From: Indibacter alkaliphilus LW1 | GTDB taxonomy: Bacteria; Bacteroidota; Bacteroidia; Cytophagales; Cyclobacteriaceae | Assembly (NCBI RefSeq): GCF_000295935.2 | Contig: NZ_ALWO02000023.1 | Location: 522,634 to 586,633 of the forward strand | Length of the DNA: 64,000 nucleotides | Direction: 5' to 3' | In this document: in pieces, positions 38,521-48,164 of the stretch | How positions within the stretch are numbered: the first letter of the stretch is position 1 | How the letters are laid out: every line of letters starts with the position of its first letter | Program-made: the position numbers and the translations under genes | Notes under the pieces: generated by a model | What the model saw: the letters and a program-made list of their open reading frames with translations, nothing else | Told to the model about the DNA's origin: nothing | The model's database searches: none

Positions 38521-40506
38521 TTAAGAATCAAAGACAGTTTCTCCATCCCGGTTTTCTGCTTTCAAAAGCTGTCCATCTTTTTTGTCTACATACAAAAACC
38601 CTCCATATCTGTAAGGGCCATGACCTGGACTCGGCGATAATACAAAATTCAGGAGTAAATGTCCATCTCCGAAATCCTTGTGCATGATTTGAATTTTATA
38701 AGCTTCTCTATCCCCTACGTTTACCGATTCTGTAGCTTCCAATACAAATTCCGCCAAAACAGGATAAACATTCTGCTTGCGAACCATCCGATTTCCTCCC
38801 TCGAATCCAGAACTCGCAGAAGTAGACTGGGTAAGTTTGAAATCCTGAAAATCCAATTGATATGCCTTACCCATCTCAAACTGAATACCTCCCAAAATCT
38901 GTAAAAAGGCGGCCATATCCGGAAGTTCACCAAATTGCTTGGTCTTAAGATTGTGCTTGCCCTGCTCTTCATTTTCAACAATAAACTCCATTTCACCGGA
39001 ACTTCTTTTTAGAGTCATGTCTGCAAAGCGCAATTGTACAAAATAAGGTCTTGAGGTCACTTTATACCCGTCTTTCAATTCCGCTTGGATATAAACGGGT
39101 TCCATTCTATGTCTGGAATCCTTTTGACAATTTACTTCTGCCACTTCCATCAAACGATCTTGGATTTCATTGGCATCCAATTCTGAAATATCACCGGCAT
39201 CCAAACCGTATTCCGATGCCACTTCGGCATAATAGCGCATAAATTCCAGTTCCTCTTCTTCACTTTGGGGTTCGTTTGAACCGAATTTCTCCTGCACTTT
39301 TTTCATTGTTTCTTCGAAAATCATGTTACAATCCAGCCCCTTGCTCTCTTCTTCCTCTTCCATAGGTTTGATGCTGGACAAAAGTGAATTACCCTCTGAT
39401 TTTTCAGAAAATATGAATGTACCGGATTGATGTACCAAATTGATTTCAGGAATACTTTTCTGTTTGTAAAACTTCAGCGCATTAGGATAGTCCTTATCTG
39501 AAGCAGCTTCTGAATACTGATAGTGAAAACCCTCTTTTTCAGCTATCCTAGCATCAATATGGTATGCGCCTACAAAGTCATATTTATTGAAAATTTCTCC
39601 GATATGATTCAATGGCCCTTTTACATTGACTTTGCTAATTGGCTCAAAATCATTGATTAAAATCTCTCCTATAGCAAAATCAAAAAAAGTACTGGCCTGA
39701 ACCTTTTTGATGTCTTCAAAATCAAAAACATAAAAATCAAATGCTACCTCTCCGTTTTCCATGCTATGAAATACCACAAACCTGTTACCCATAGACCCTA
39801 GACGGTAAACACCTGCTTTTCCCTCAAACGGCCTGATAGAAAAACTGCCTATAGCTTCGTCTTCAAATTCTGCATGAAGGCCTTGCTCAGTATTGGTTTC
39901 TCTGTCATAGTCTTCAAGGTATTTGACTGATCCTTTCAGTTCCCCTTTTGAAGTTTGAAAGTTTACAAATGAATTTTCATTTTGAGTAGACTCTTTGATC
40001 TCCCTAAAGCTAACCTCCTTGAGGATACCGCTTACTTGGCTTAGACCATCCCTGTTTTTTGGTTCTATGTCAAAATCAATTTCCCAAAAATCTTCTATAG
40101 CCTTCTTTATAGCTATTTTTCTCTCATATTTTACCCCAGAGCTTCCAAAATCCCGCTCAATCTCCATACAGTCAATGCCTTGAGTTCCGAAATTTACATT
40201 TCTTATAAAATACTCCCCCTCAATTGAAGGAGCTTCAGCATCCACAAAATTGGACATTTCCAGTGATATGTAATTTTCCTGATGTATTCCTTCTTCTATA
40301 AATGTAGGAATGGTTAAAGTCACAAGATCTCCCCTTTTTTCCAACAGTGCCTTTTCAAAATAAAAGGTCCTGGATTGACTTCCATTTTGAACCTCTATTT
40401 TATTGGCCCATTCCGGATTGCCATAGACTAGTTTTTGGGGACAATCTTTGCCATTGGCTTGAAAAATAACCAAGCATGCAAAAATCAGATGTAAACAGTA
40501 TTTCAT
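38521..40506 (-). CDS. secreted protein of unknown function (661 residues)
   Basis: A 661-residue exported protein with a signal peptide (MKYCLHLIFACLVIFQANG, then KDCPQ). No known domain is recognised. The N-terminal half is beta-rich, there is a Glu-rich helical patch in the middle (about 385-460: MEEEEESKGLDCN and SEEEELEFMRYYAEVASEYG), and the C-terminal third is again beta-rich, ending YVDKKDGQLLKAENRDG. Three Cys residues outside the signal could form a disulfide. It lies 25 bp downstream of a small membrane protein gene and is probably co-transcribed with it. Confidence 0.75.
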   Translation of the reverse strand: MKYCLHLIFACLVIFQANGKDCPQKLVYGNPEWANKIEVQNGSQSRTFYFEKALLEKRGDLVTLTIPTFIEEGIHQENYISLEMSNFVDAEAPSIEGEYFIRNVNFGTQGIDCMEIERDFGSSGVKYERKIAIKKAIEDFWEIDFDIEPKNRDGLSQVSGILKEVSFREIKESTQNENSFVNFQTSKGELKGSVKYLEDYDRETNTEQGLHAEFEDEAIGSFSIRPFEGKAGVYRLGSMGNRFVVFHSMENGEVAFDFYVFDFEDIKKVQASTFFDFAIGEILINDFEPISKVNVKGPLNHIGEIFNKYDFVGAYHIDARIAEKEGFHYQYSEAASDKDYPNALKFYKQKSIPEINLVHQSGTFIFSEKSEGNSLLSSIKPMEEEEESKGLDCNMIFEETMKKVQEKFGSNEPQSEEEELEFMRYYAEVASEYGLDAGDISELDANEIQDRLMEVAEVNCQKDSRHRMEPVYIQAELKDGYKVTSRPYFVQLRFADMTLKRSSGEMEFIVENEEQGKHNLKTKQFGELPDMAAFLQILGGIQFEMGKAYQLDFQDFKLTQSTSASSGFEGGNRMVRKQNVYPVLAEFVLEATESVNVGDREAYKIQIMHKDFGDGHLLLNFVLSPSPGHGPYRYGGFLYVDKKDGQLLKAENRDGETVFDS

Positions 40507-40531
40507 TGTTTATTTGTTTATTAATAGAAAA

Positions 40532-40864
40532 TCAAAGGTTTTTGAACCATTCTTCATATTTATCTCCCAATACAGGAAGGGGCTTCATCTCTCCGTTTAT
40601 TGCTGCCAATAGCCCGATAATCCACATATAGATCATCAAAAAGAAACCTACAATGGCCAATAGCCAGCCCACAAAAGGCACCCAACTGACAAAACTCAGC
40701 GCTAGTCCGGTCACAAAAAGCCCAAGCATTTGCCTGATATGAAATTGGGCAAAAGGGTATTTTTTCTCCATATTCATGATAAAAGCCGCAATTAGGCCAA
40801 TCACAGTCAGGTAAGCGATCACACCGATCTGCTTTCCTTCGATTTCAGGGTTAGGGGTCTCCAT
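40532..40864 (-). CDS. small multi-pass membrane protein (DUF4870/Tic20-like)
   Basis: A 110-residue protein with three to four helices. The segment KKYPFAQFHIRQMLGLFV, followed by a glycine-rich hydrophobic stretch and a short C-terminal GDKYEEWFKNL, fits the DUF4870/Tic20-like small membrane proteins common in Bacteroidota. Their function is unclear. It is the first gene of a two-gene unit with the secreted 661-residue protein. Confidence 0.75.
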   Translation of the reverse strand: METPNPEIEGKQIGVIAYLTVIGLIAAFIMNMEKKYPFAQFHIRQMLGLFVTGLALSFVSWVPFVGWLLAIVGFFLMIYMWIIGLLAAINGEMKPLPVLGDKYEEWFKNL

Positions 40865-41303
40865 AATTTTTTAGCAGTTAGTTTTTTTTAATTTTTAAAA
40901 ATCATTTTTGAAAAAATATTGGCTTGCTCCTGCTTTACTTTGTTCATGTTTGGGACAGGTTTTTCTTCCAAAACCCCGAGATGAGCAAATAGAGAAGCTT
41001 ACCATACTTTTCACCTAACAAACTAAGAATTATATTTTTGAAAGTATGGGTAAACTGAGAATTACAGCAAACCTGGTGAGTATTTCAGGCTTTGAACTTA
41101 GTTGAAAAAAGGAACCTCTATTTTGTTAAGTAGAAAGTACTGGCAGAAAACCTGAAAGCTTTCATTCTCTCAATAGATTTTTTAGGTTTTATTGGAACAA
41201 TTGTTCAGACAAGCTTTATATTCAATCCGATTCAATTTTGAATTCAAGGCGTAATTCTGGAAATTGAAAGCTCTTTCAACCTAAAAATACCTTACGGAAT
41301 ACC
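40865..41303. other. divergent intergenic region with a 12-bp palindrome
   Basis: About 440 bp between two divergent units, AT-rich and without a coding frame. A perfect palindrome GAACAATTGTTC lies at 41195-41206, about 100 bp upstream of the sialate O-acetylesterase start, and could be an operator. No typical -7 box stands out. Confidence 0.45.
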
Positions 41304-42992
41304 ATGATTAAATTTTTCAAAGCCCAAGGCCTCATCTGGGCAATTCTGATTTTCCTGATTAGTCATTCCCAAAGCTTTGCCGATATCAGACTTCCCAAAT
41401 TAATCAGCAATGGAATGGTTCTTCAAAGAGATACCCCATTGAAAATCTGGGGATGGGCTCAACCAAAAGAAACCATTCAAGTCATTTTTTTAGGGGAGAC
41501 CTATCAAGCAAAAGCAGATGAGAATGGGAATTGGTCCCTGATATTAGAACCACTACCCTATGGAGGGCCACATCAAATATTATTTAAAGGTCAAAACGAA
41601 ATCGTCTTGAATGACATCTTAATCGGTGATGTTTGGTTGGTTTCAGGCCAATCCAATATGGAAATCAATATGCAAAGGGTAAGCCCTTTGTATGAAGAGG
41701 ATATCAAATCTGCCGATTTTCCTTTGATCCGGTATTTTGAAGTGCCAAAGCGATACGATTTCAATAAAAAAAACAGGGATCTCTCCAACGGAAAGTGGCA
41801 ATCCATATCGCAAGAAAATATCCTTTCAATTCCGGCAATTTCCTTCTTTTTTGCACGCTCTCTGCACTTACATCATGATATTCCCGTAGGCATTGTCAAT
41901 GCAGCCTTGGGCGGGTCTCCTGCTGAAGCCTGGATTTCAGAAGAGTCCATTAAAAAATTTCCCACTTACCACCATGAATTACAAAGGTTTAAGAATGATG
42001 ACTTAATCAAAGAAATTGAAAGCCAAGATGCTCAAAAATCTTCACATTGGTATTCCCAACTTTTTCAAAAAGACCAAGGCTATCAAGATCCAAAAGCCTG
42101 GTACACTTCCGAATTGGAATTGGATGATTGGGAAGAAATAGAAAACCCAACTTTATGGAAAGGAACAGCCTTGGAAGGTCTAGTCGGTGTGGTGTGGTTT
42201 AGAAAAAATGTCAAGCTGCCGGAAAGTTTCAATGGAAAACCCGCAGCCATCAATTTGGGTACTTTGATTGACGCTGATTCTGTTTTTATCAATGGAAAAT
42301 TTATAGGCAGTACTGGCTACCAATACCCTCCCAGACGGTATATAATCCCAGAAGGAGTTTTGAAAAGCGGTCAAAACAGTATTGTAGTTCGCTTGATCAA
42401 TAATTCCGGAGAAGCTGGCTTTATACCGGACAAGCCTTATGAGATAGTTTTTGAAGAGCAAAAAATATCATTAGAGGGGCTTTGGCATTATAAGGTAGGT
42501 GCCCAAATGCCTCCGCTTCCCGCGCAAACCTTTATCAGGTGGAAGCCTGTTGGACTTTACAACGCAATGATTGCGCCATTGCAGAATTACGCATTCAAAG
42601 GAGTTCTCTGGTACCAAGGTGAATCCAATGCAGACAGGCCGGAGGATTACGCTGATTTATTTCAGACTTTGATACAGGATTGGCGGGAGACGTTTAAACA
42701 TGAAGAATTGCCTTTTTTGTATGTGCAGCTGCCCAATTATCTCTCCTCTTCCCAAGAGCCTCAAAACAGCAACTGGGCTAAATTGCGGGAGGCCCAAGCA
42801 GCTGCTTTGAGCCTTCCCAATACCGTTATGGTGGTGGCTATTGACTTGGGTGAATGGAATGATATACATCCTTTAAATAAAAAAGATGTGGCAGAAAGAC
42901 TCTTTTTGCAAGCCAGAAAGCTGGTATATAAAGAGACAGATCTAGTAAGTTCCGGCCCTTTTTTTCAAATCATATCAAATAGAAAACAATAG
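41304..42992 (+). CDS. sialate O-acetylesterase, 5' part of a frameshifted gene
   Basis: A 562-residue frame of a secreted SGNH-type acetylesterase that removes O-acetyl groups from sialic acids or other sugars. A signal peptide (cleavage near residue 26) is followed by the opening ADIRLPKLISNGMVLQRDTP, the block GDVWLVSGQSNME with nucleophile Ser117, and a galactose-binding-like insertion (about 270-390). The Asp/His pair is in DIHPLNK (Asp520, His522), so the catalytic residues are intact. After GPF the frame goes wrong at a T7 run (42959-42965) and stops at 42992. With six T it would read on as FKSYQIENNRIVLDFDHVG into the next frame, giving a normal ~646-residue enzyme. It is either a real inactivating indel, slippage, or a sequencing error. 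Confidence 0.85.
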   Translation: MIKFFKAQGLIWAILIFLISHSQSFADIRLPKLISNGMVLQRDTPLKIWGWAQPKETIQVIFLGETYQAKADENGNWSLILEPLPYGGPHQILFKGQNEIVLNDILIGDVWLVSGQSNMEINMQRVSPLYEEDIKSADFPLIRYFEVPKRYDFNKKNRDLSNGKWQSISQENILSIPAISFFFARSLHLHHDIPVGIVNAALGGSPAEAWISEESIKKFPTYHHELQRFKNDDLIKEIESQDAQKSSHWYSQLFQKDQGYQDPKAWYTSELELDDWEEIENPTLWKGTALEGLVGVVWFRKNVKLPESFNGKPAAINLGTLIDADSVFINGKFIGSTGYQYPPRRYIIPEGVLKSGQNSIVVRLINNSGEAGFIPDKPYEIVFEEQKISLEGLWHYKVGAQMPPLPAQTFIRWKPVGLYNAMIAPLQNYAFKGVLWYQGESNADRPEDYADLFQTLIQDWRETFKHEELPFLYVQLPNYLSSSQEPQNSNWAKLREAQAAALSLPNTVMVVAIDLGEWNDIHPLNKKDVAERLFLQARKLVYKETDLVSSGPFFQIISNRKQ

Positions 42993-42999
42993 AATCGTT

Positions 43000-43254
43000 T
43001 TGGACTTTGATCATGTAGGAGATGGATTAAATGCCAAAGACGGAAGAGCATTGCGGCACTTTGCTCTTGCAGGGGAAGATGGGGTTTTTGTTTGGGCAAA
43101 TGCCGAGATTAAAAATAATCAGGTTATTGTTTGGCACGATCAAATTTCAAAGCCCAAACATTTGCGCTACGCTTGGGCGGATAACCCCGAGCAAGCCAAT
43201 CTTTACAATAAAAACGGATTACCGGCAGCCCCTTTTAAAATTGATTTTGAATAA
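43000..43254 (+). pseudogene. sialate O-acetylesterase, 3' part after the frameshift
   Basis: This 84-residue frame continues the enzyme at 41304-42992. It has no proper start of its own (the first start-like codon is TTG at 43000). Read upstream it joins the parent at the T7 run. It encodes the C-terminal beta domain (LDFDHVGDGLNAKDG, FVWANAEIKNNQVIVW, LRYAWADNPEQANLYNKNGLPAAPF) that is standard for this family. It is listed as a broken part; the two frames together are one gene, 41304-43254. Confidence 0.85.
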
Positions 43255-43292
43255 TAAGATTCAAGAATATAAAAAACTTTGATATTACAGCT

Positions 43293-45983
43293 ATGAGCAC
43301 AATAAAACCAGAATTCATTTTTGAAAAAATTTCTTCGGATATGTCATTTTTGCGGGACTGCTTCAAGAAAGTCCTTACAGATCTGGGCGAAGATAAACTC
43401 GCAGAAATCCTGGATCAAAAATTAGATAAGGAGTCCATTTTAAAAATGGGTTCAGAGACCGAGGAAAAGCACATTCAGGTATTAAGTATTTACCTTCAGC
43501 TTATGAATTTGGTTGAGGAAAATGCCGCGGTGCAGTTTAGACGTAATGTGGAAGATCACAAAGGTATGGCGTCTATCAGAGGCTCTTTCAGCGAGACACT
43601 TACCAGACTAAAATCCATGGGGATCAGCGAAAACGAAATCCTAAACACCATACGGCAAATCCATCTCTCACCTGTTTTGACAGCCCATCCAACTGAAGCC
43701 AAGAGAATCTCTATCATAGAACTCCACAGGGATCTTTACTTGCAATTGGTGAAACTGGAAAACAGCTCTTTTTCGAAGAAGGAAAAGGACGAGATTACCA
43801 GAGAAATCACCGCCTTGCTGGAACGTTGGTGGAGATCAGGGGAAGTTTATCTGGAAAAACCTACTGTCAAAACAGAGCGAAATAATGTCATGCATTATTT
43901 CACCAAGGTATTCCCACTCATTCTGGAAAAAACAGATCAACAGCTGGAACACAGTTGGGTACAAGCAGGATTTGATTCAAAAAAGTTAAAAAGTCCTGAT
44001 AATTTCCCTGTGCTGCAATTTGGAAGCTGGGTAGGTGGAGATAGAGATGGGCACCCTTATGTGAGTGCAGAATTGACTGAAGAAACTCTTTGGGAACATA
44101 GAAAAGCCGCTATCAAATTGATAAGAAGCGAGATTTTCGAATTGGGTTCAAAGCTTAGTTTTTCTGAAATAAGAAATGATGTTCCGGCCTATTTCAAAAG
44201 GGAAATCCTGGAAAGAGCAGAAGCTTTGGGGGAGCTGGGACAGAAGGCCATCAACAGAAATTCCTTGGAACCTTGGAGGCAATTTATCAACCTGATCATC
44301 ATCAAATTGGATTATACAGCGCTGGGAAACAAGAATTTTCAGTACCAAAATGCCGAGGAACTCATGTCAGATCTTTCCTTGTTGAGGTCAAGCCTTACTG
44401 AATTAGGGGCTGATAAAATTATCAGGCAGCTTCTTTTTCCAGTGGAAAGATTACTTCAGTGTTTTGGCTTCCATCTCGTCAAACTGGACATCAGGCAGAA
44501 TTCAGAATTTCACGATAAAGCAATGGAACAGATTCTTCTCAAAACTTTCCCTGAAAGGAAAGCTTTCAGAGAATGGACAGAAAATGAAAAGCTGGATTTC
44601 ATCAATGAAGAACTGAAAAGTAACCGTCCTTTTGCCATTTCGGGAGAGAAATTTGGAGAAGAAGCTGATAAGGTTTTGGACTGTTACAGGGCAGTCAAAA
44701 ACCACACAAGAAAGTATGGTTCGGAAGGGATTGGGACTTTTATCATATCCATGACCAGAAGTCTTCGTGATCTGTTGACCGTTTACTTGTTGATGCGGGA
44801 AGCAGGACTGGACAGGAATATTTTTCAAGTGGCTCCACTTTTTGAGACGATAGAGGATTTGGAAAATTCAGCAGACATTATGGAAAGCTATCTTTCCCAT
44901 CCTGCTTATCCTAAATCCCCTGTTCAAGAGATCATGTTAGGCTATTCGGACAGCAACAAGGACGGTGGGATCATCGCCAGCCGCTATAATATTTATTGTA
45001 CTGAAGAAGAACTGGCTAAGGTTGCTGCCAAACATCAAATCAAGTTTAGGTACTTCCACGGTATAGGAGGAACAATCAGCCGAGGGGGAGGCAAATATCA
45101 TCGATTCCTGGAAAGTATGCCTCCGGGAAGTTTGAGTGGTGAAATGAAGCTGACTGTTCAGGGAGAGACCATAGCCCAACAGTTTGCCAATCTGCTCAAT
45201 GGTACCTACAATATGGAAATGCTACTTTCAGGCATGTTGCTACAGACTGCATACACCCTTTATCCGAAGCAGCCCAATGGCTATCCACTTGAAGCGCTTA
45301 GAAGTCTTTCAGACCATTCCTTACAGTATTACCGAAAACTCATCGAGCATCCATCATTTATAGCGTTTTATGGTCAGGCCACACCCATTGACGTTTTGGA
45401 AATGAGCAAGATAGGCTCAAGACCTGCAAGAAGAACTGGAGCTAGGTCTTTATCTGATTTAAGGGCTATTCCCTGGGTTTTCTCTTGGAGCCAATCCCGC
45501 TTCAACATTACGGGTTGGTATGGAATAGGACATGCGCTGATGTACCTGCGTGAAGAAAACTCGAAGGTATATCAACAACTTCAAGACAATGCTGACAGTT
45601 GGCCTTTGTTGAGGTATATACTTATCCAAGTTGAAACAAACCTGATGAATGCGGATTTGAGCATTATGAAAGCCTATTCCGAACTCGTTTCAGATGAAAA
45701 GCTCAGGCTTGACATCAGTGCTAACCTTATCGAGGAGTACCACAGAAGCCTGGATGAAATCCAAAAGATGTTTGGCAGACCCAGAGAGGTCAGGAGAACA
45801 AGCCAAATAGACAATATGAAAAGGAGGTCAAATGCGCTACAGGCACTCCATGAGCTGCAGATCCATGAGTTGAAAGCTTGGAGACAGATCAAGGGCAACA
45901 ATACCGAGGATTCCGAAAAAATGATCAAAAGGCTTTTGGAAATCACTACTGCCTTGGCTAGTGGGCTGAAAAATACTGGATGA
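43293..45983 (+). CDS. ppc: phosphoenolpyruvate carboxylase
   Basis: An 896-residue bacterial-type PEP carboxylase, normal length, which makes oxaloacetate from PEP and bicarbonate to refill the TCA cycle. Diagnostic motifs are VLTAHPTEAKR (catalytic His near 132), GSWVGGDRDGHPYV (near 245), LGYSDSNKDGG (near 550), FHGIGGTISRGGG (near 588) and SRPARRTGARSLSDLRAIPWVFSWSQ (near 708-735). The C-terminus, GLKNTG, matches the buried end typical of the family. It starts 38 bp after the broken esterase but is unrelated to it in function. Confidence 0.97.
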   Translation: MSTIKPEFIFEKISSDMSFLRDCFKKVLTDLGEDKLAEILDQKLDKESILKMGSETEEKHIQVLSIYLQLMNLVEENAAVQFRRNVEDHKGMASIRGSFSETLTRLKSMGISENEILNTIRQIHLSPVLTAHPTEAKRISIIELHRDLYLQLVKLENSSFSKKEKDEITREITALLERWWRSGEVYLEKPTVKTERNNVMHYFTKVFPLILEKTDQQLEHSWVQAGFDSKKLKSPDNFPVLQFGSWVGGDRDGHPYVSAELTEETLWEHRKAAIKLIRSEIFELGSKLSFSEIRNDVPAYFKREILERAEALGELGQKAINRNSLEPWRQFINLIIIKLDYTALGNKNFQYQNAEELMSDLSLLRSSLTELGADKIIRQLLFPVERLLQCFGFHLVKLDIRQNSEFHDKAMEQILLKTFPERKAFREWTENEKLDFINEELKSNRPFAISGEKFGEEADKVLDCYRAVKNHTRKYGSEGIGTFIISMTRSLRDLLTVYLLMREAGLDRNIFQVAPLFETIEDLENSADIMESYLSHPAYPKSPVQEIMLGYSDSNKDGGIIASRYNIYCTEEELAKVAAKHQIKFRYFHGIGGTISRGGGKYHRFLESMPPGSLSGEMKLTVQGETIAQQFANLLNGTYNMEMLLSGMLLQTAYTLYPKQPNGYPLEALRSLSDHSLQYYRKLIEHPSFIAFYGQATPIDVLEMSKIGSRPARRTGARSLSDLRAIPWVFSWSQSRFNITGWYGIGHALMYLREENSKVYQQLQDNADSWPLLRYILIQVETNLMNADLSIMKAYSELVSDEKLRLDISANLIEEYHRSLDEIQKMFGRPREVRRTSQIDNMKRRSNALQALHELQIHELKAWRQIKGNNTEDSEKMIKRLLEITTALASGLKNTG

Positions 45984-46078
45984 TGGAAAGAATAGTTGAT
46001 AGTTTATTTGTGGGATTGTTTAACTGTTTAATTGATTACCTGGATTTGTTAAAGGTTAATTGTTAAAAGTTAATTGTT

Positions 46079-46254
46079 AAAGGTTAAAAGGTCTGAGCAA
46101 ATTTCAAACTTGCTCCTTCATTTCTGAGGAGCAGAAAACACCATGCAGGGTGCTTCTGATCAGGGAATGGTTTACCCTGACTTATCAATGGACAACTTTT
46201 AAGGCATAAATTGTCAAGCCCTGTAAGGGCGATTGATATGATAGCCTAGGGTTT
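46079..46254 (+). repeat. direct repeat D, copy 1 (~177 bp)
   Basis: A ~177 bp block (AAAGGTTAAAAGGTCTGAGC through GCCCTGTAAGGGCG and TAGCCTAGGG) recurs in the same orientation at 47792-47970 with only a handful of differences by eye. It ends in palindromic words (CCCTGTAAGGG, CCTAGGG) that also appear near 57900. The rest of 45984-46774 is microrepeat DNA (GTTAAAAGTTAAT-type) and repeat B. Confidence 0.8.
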
Positions 46255-46432
46255 TTACTGGATTTGTTAAAGGTTAATTGTTAAATGTTAAAAGGGGTCT
46301 GGTAAAATAGTATCATTGTTTAATTGATGAATTGTTGGGTTGATGAATTGTGGGATTGTTTAACTGATTAACTGGAATTGTTGAGGGTTAAATGAAAAGG
46401 ATGAGGGAGGAAAAAGTGAATAGTTAATAGTG

Positions 46433-46570
46433 CATAGTGGCATTGCAAAGCCTGAAGCGCAAAGTGGATTTTATGTAAATGGGATTATAAATCCTATTTA
46501 TCTGTACTTCGGAATTATAAATCCCGAAGAGCGCAAACTTCCACTTCCCTTGTGTGAAACAATTCTGAGC
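46433..46570 (+). repeat. dispersed repeat B, copy 1
   Basis: The core GTAAATGGGATTATAAATCC, then a TTTATCTGTACTTCGGAATT-type stretch ending in GAAGAGCG, is shared with about 50862-50925, 55259-55328 and 61205-61272. The TTCGGAATTATAAATTCCGAA part is palindromic in its best copies. The short frames on both strands here are repeat-derived, not genes. Confidence 0.75.
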
Positions 46571-46609
46571 AATTTGGAAAAACCCTCGAGGAATGAGATA
46601 TCTAGGGTT

Positions 46610-46664
46610 TCGGTCTGTGAGGTCACAAACCAAGGAGATTTCGGTCTGTGGGGACACAAACCGA
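46610..46664 (-). repeat. hairpin array, two units, downstream of the GNAT gene
   Basis: Two ~24 bp units of the form TCGGTCTGTG-AGGA-CACAAACCGA (stem of about 10, one mismatch) lie at 46610-46632 and 46641-46664. Around them are the flanks CTCGAGGA...ATATCTAGGGTTT and GAAAT..CTCAAAG..T.GATCCAC. The array sits about 110 bp past the stop of the leftward GNAT gene. The same module occurs at 51110, 55512 and 58383. Confidence 0.75.
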
Positions 46665-46774
46665 GCGGATATAATGAAATCACTCAAAGGTTTGATCCAC
46701 AACATGTTCTGTGTCCTCACCGAACATTAATCAACAATTTCAGTCTAAGGGAGATAGGATTTCGCTCTGAAACC

Positions 46775-47224
46775 CTAAGGCTGTAGGAAAAATCTCATTT
46801 TTTGCTTTCCTGTACTGCCAAGTCCAACATAAAATTTGATGGCTCTGGCATTAAACTCCGGCGTTTGCCATTGTATGTTCTTACAGTTATTATCTCTGGC
46901 TTCTTTTCTGATCCTTTCCATAATATCTGCACCAATTCCCATTCCACGGCAATTATCATTTAGATAAAGGCAATCCATATACAAAAAAGGAGCTGCATCC
47001 CAAGTGGAAAAATCAAAAGTAAAAGTAGTAAAACCTTCTGCTTTACCATCAATTTCCACAATCCAACAATTGAGCCTTTTGTCCTTTCCAAAAATCCCTT
47101 CTCTCAATCCTTCAAGCTTTCCTTCGGAATCATACTCAGATTTCTCATAAGCAGCATGGGCGGCACATAATTCAACCAATTCTGGCAGGTCTTTTTCTTC
47201 ACAGGGTCTGATAATATAGTTCAT
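46775..47224 (-). CDS. GNAT family N-acetyltransferase
   Basis: A 149-residue GNAT enzyme. The acetyl-CoA-binding motif A reads NCRGMGIGADIMERI (91-105, R/QxxGxG/A pattern), preceded by the strand FLYMDCLYLND. A C-terminal NARAIKFYVGLGS segment matches the motif B 'AxxFYxkxGF' region. It transfers an acetyl group from acetyl-CoA to an amine; the acceptor cannot be named. It is a single gene between two copies of repeat D. Confidence 0.9.
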   Translation of the reverse strand: MNYIIRPCEEKDLPELVELCAAHAAYEKSEYDSEGKLEGLREGIFGKDKRLNCWIVEIDGKAEGFTTFTFDFSTWDAAPFLYMDCLYLNDNCRGMGIGADIMERIRKEARDNNCKNIQWQTPEFNARAIKFYVGLGSTGKQKMRFFLQP

Positions 47225-47325
47225 GGTTTTTTCAAGTGGGTTTCAAAATTGTTATTTGACTTTGATCAGCTTTTTCAGTGTATGTGATTAGCCAAACTGA
47301 TAGATTTAAATCCCTAAAATAAGGC

Positions 47326-47565
47326 TTAAATGTTTTCCATAAACCTATAATCAGGGAAAATAAAAAAATAAACCATTAACATGGTCATAAATGAGGCAAG
47401 TAGAAAGCTGATATACAGGACTCTTTTGGCACTGAGCACCCTTTCCAAATCACCATCCTCATTTCTGATATTTTTCTTACCACCGGGTATTAAACCCTGA
47501 ATCAATCCTACGGCGGTAAGAAAATAAGCAGTCATCAAAAATAACAGACTAAAAATCAATTCCAT
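47326..47565 (-). CDS. small two-helix membrane protein
   Basis: A 79-residue protein with two membrane helices (about 2-26 and 49-70) joined by a charged loop (GGKKNIRNEDGDLERVLSAKR), ending in a short polar tail. The topology and loop look like a real gene rather than a chance frame. No family is recognised. It lies upstream of the GNAT gene on the same strand with a 100 bp gap. Confidence 0.6.
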   Translation of the reverse strand: MELIFSLLFLMTAYFLTAVGLIQGLIPGGKKNIRNEDGDLERVLSAKRVLYISFLLASFMTMLMVYFFIFPDYRFMENI

Positions 47566-47791
47566 ATATATTGTATTACACTTACAAAAGTAGGGTTGCA
47601 GGGGAATTATAAAAGACCAGAGGGAAGAATTAACAAGATGATAATATTCGGAGGTGAAAAAGGAGGAAATTGGATAGTTTAATTGTGGAACTGATGAACT
47701 GATGAATTGTAGAATTGTGGGATTGATGAATTGTGGAATTGTTTAACTGTTTACTCGCCTCCCGTAGGTAGGACTGTTTAACTGGATTTGT

Positions 47792-48057
47792 TAAAGGTTA
47801 AAAGGTCTGAGCAATTTTCAAACTTGCTCCTTCATTTCTGAGGAGCAGAAAACACCATGCAGGATGCTTCTGATCACGGAATGGTCTACCCCCTGACTTA
47901 TCAATAGACAACTTTTAAGGCATAAATTGTCAAGCCCTGTAAGGGCGATTGATATTATAGCCTAGGGTTTCAACCCTAGGTTTTTGAAATGATAGATTTT
48001 AGTTTTTGGCCGAGGGCTGGTAAATGGTGGTTATGGGTTCTCGCCAAAAACAGGGGT
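47792..48057 (+). repeat. direct repeat D, copy 2, plus palindromic extension
   Basis: The first ~180 bp (47792-47970) repeats the block at 46079-46254. It continues with CCTAGGGTTTCAACCCTAGG (a strong palindrome) and a GTTTTTGGCCGAG...TTCGCCAAAAACAGGG inverted pair to 48057. That extension recurs at about 57900-58030 and, in part, at 62643-62662. The remainder of 47566-48164 is microrepeat DNA with no gene seen. Confidence 0.75.
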
Positions 48058-48164
48058 TGAGGATGAAGATTTATATTTTTTTCGAATGAATAAGTAATAA
48101 AATCAAAGATCATGGTACTAATGGGGTAAAAGAACAAAATTTTAATCCTTAAACATTAGCGACC

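Noticed and set aside
46424..46786. Frames on both strands of 98-118 residues downstream of the GNAT gene
   Set aside because: They lie wholly within repeat B and the hairpin array; the same words give similar frames at about 51000 and 55200.
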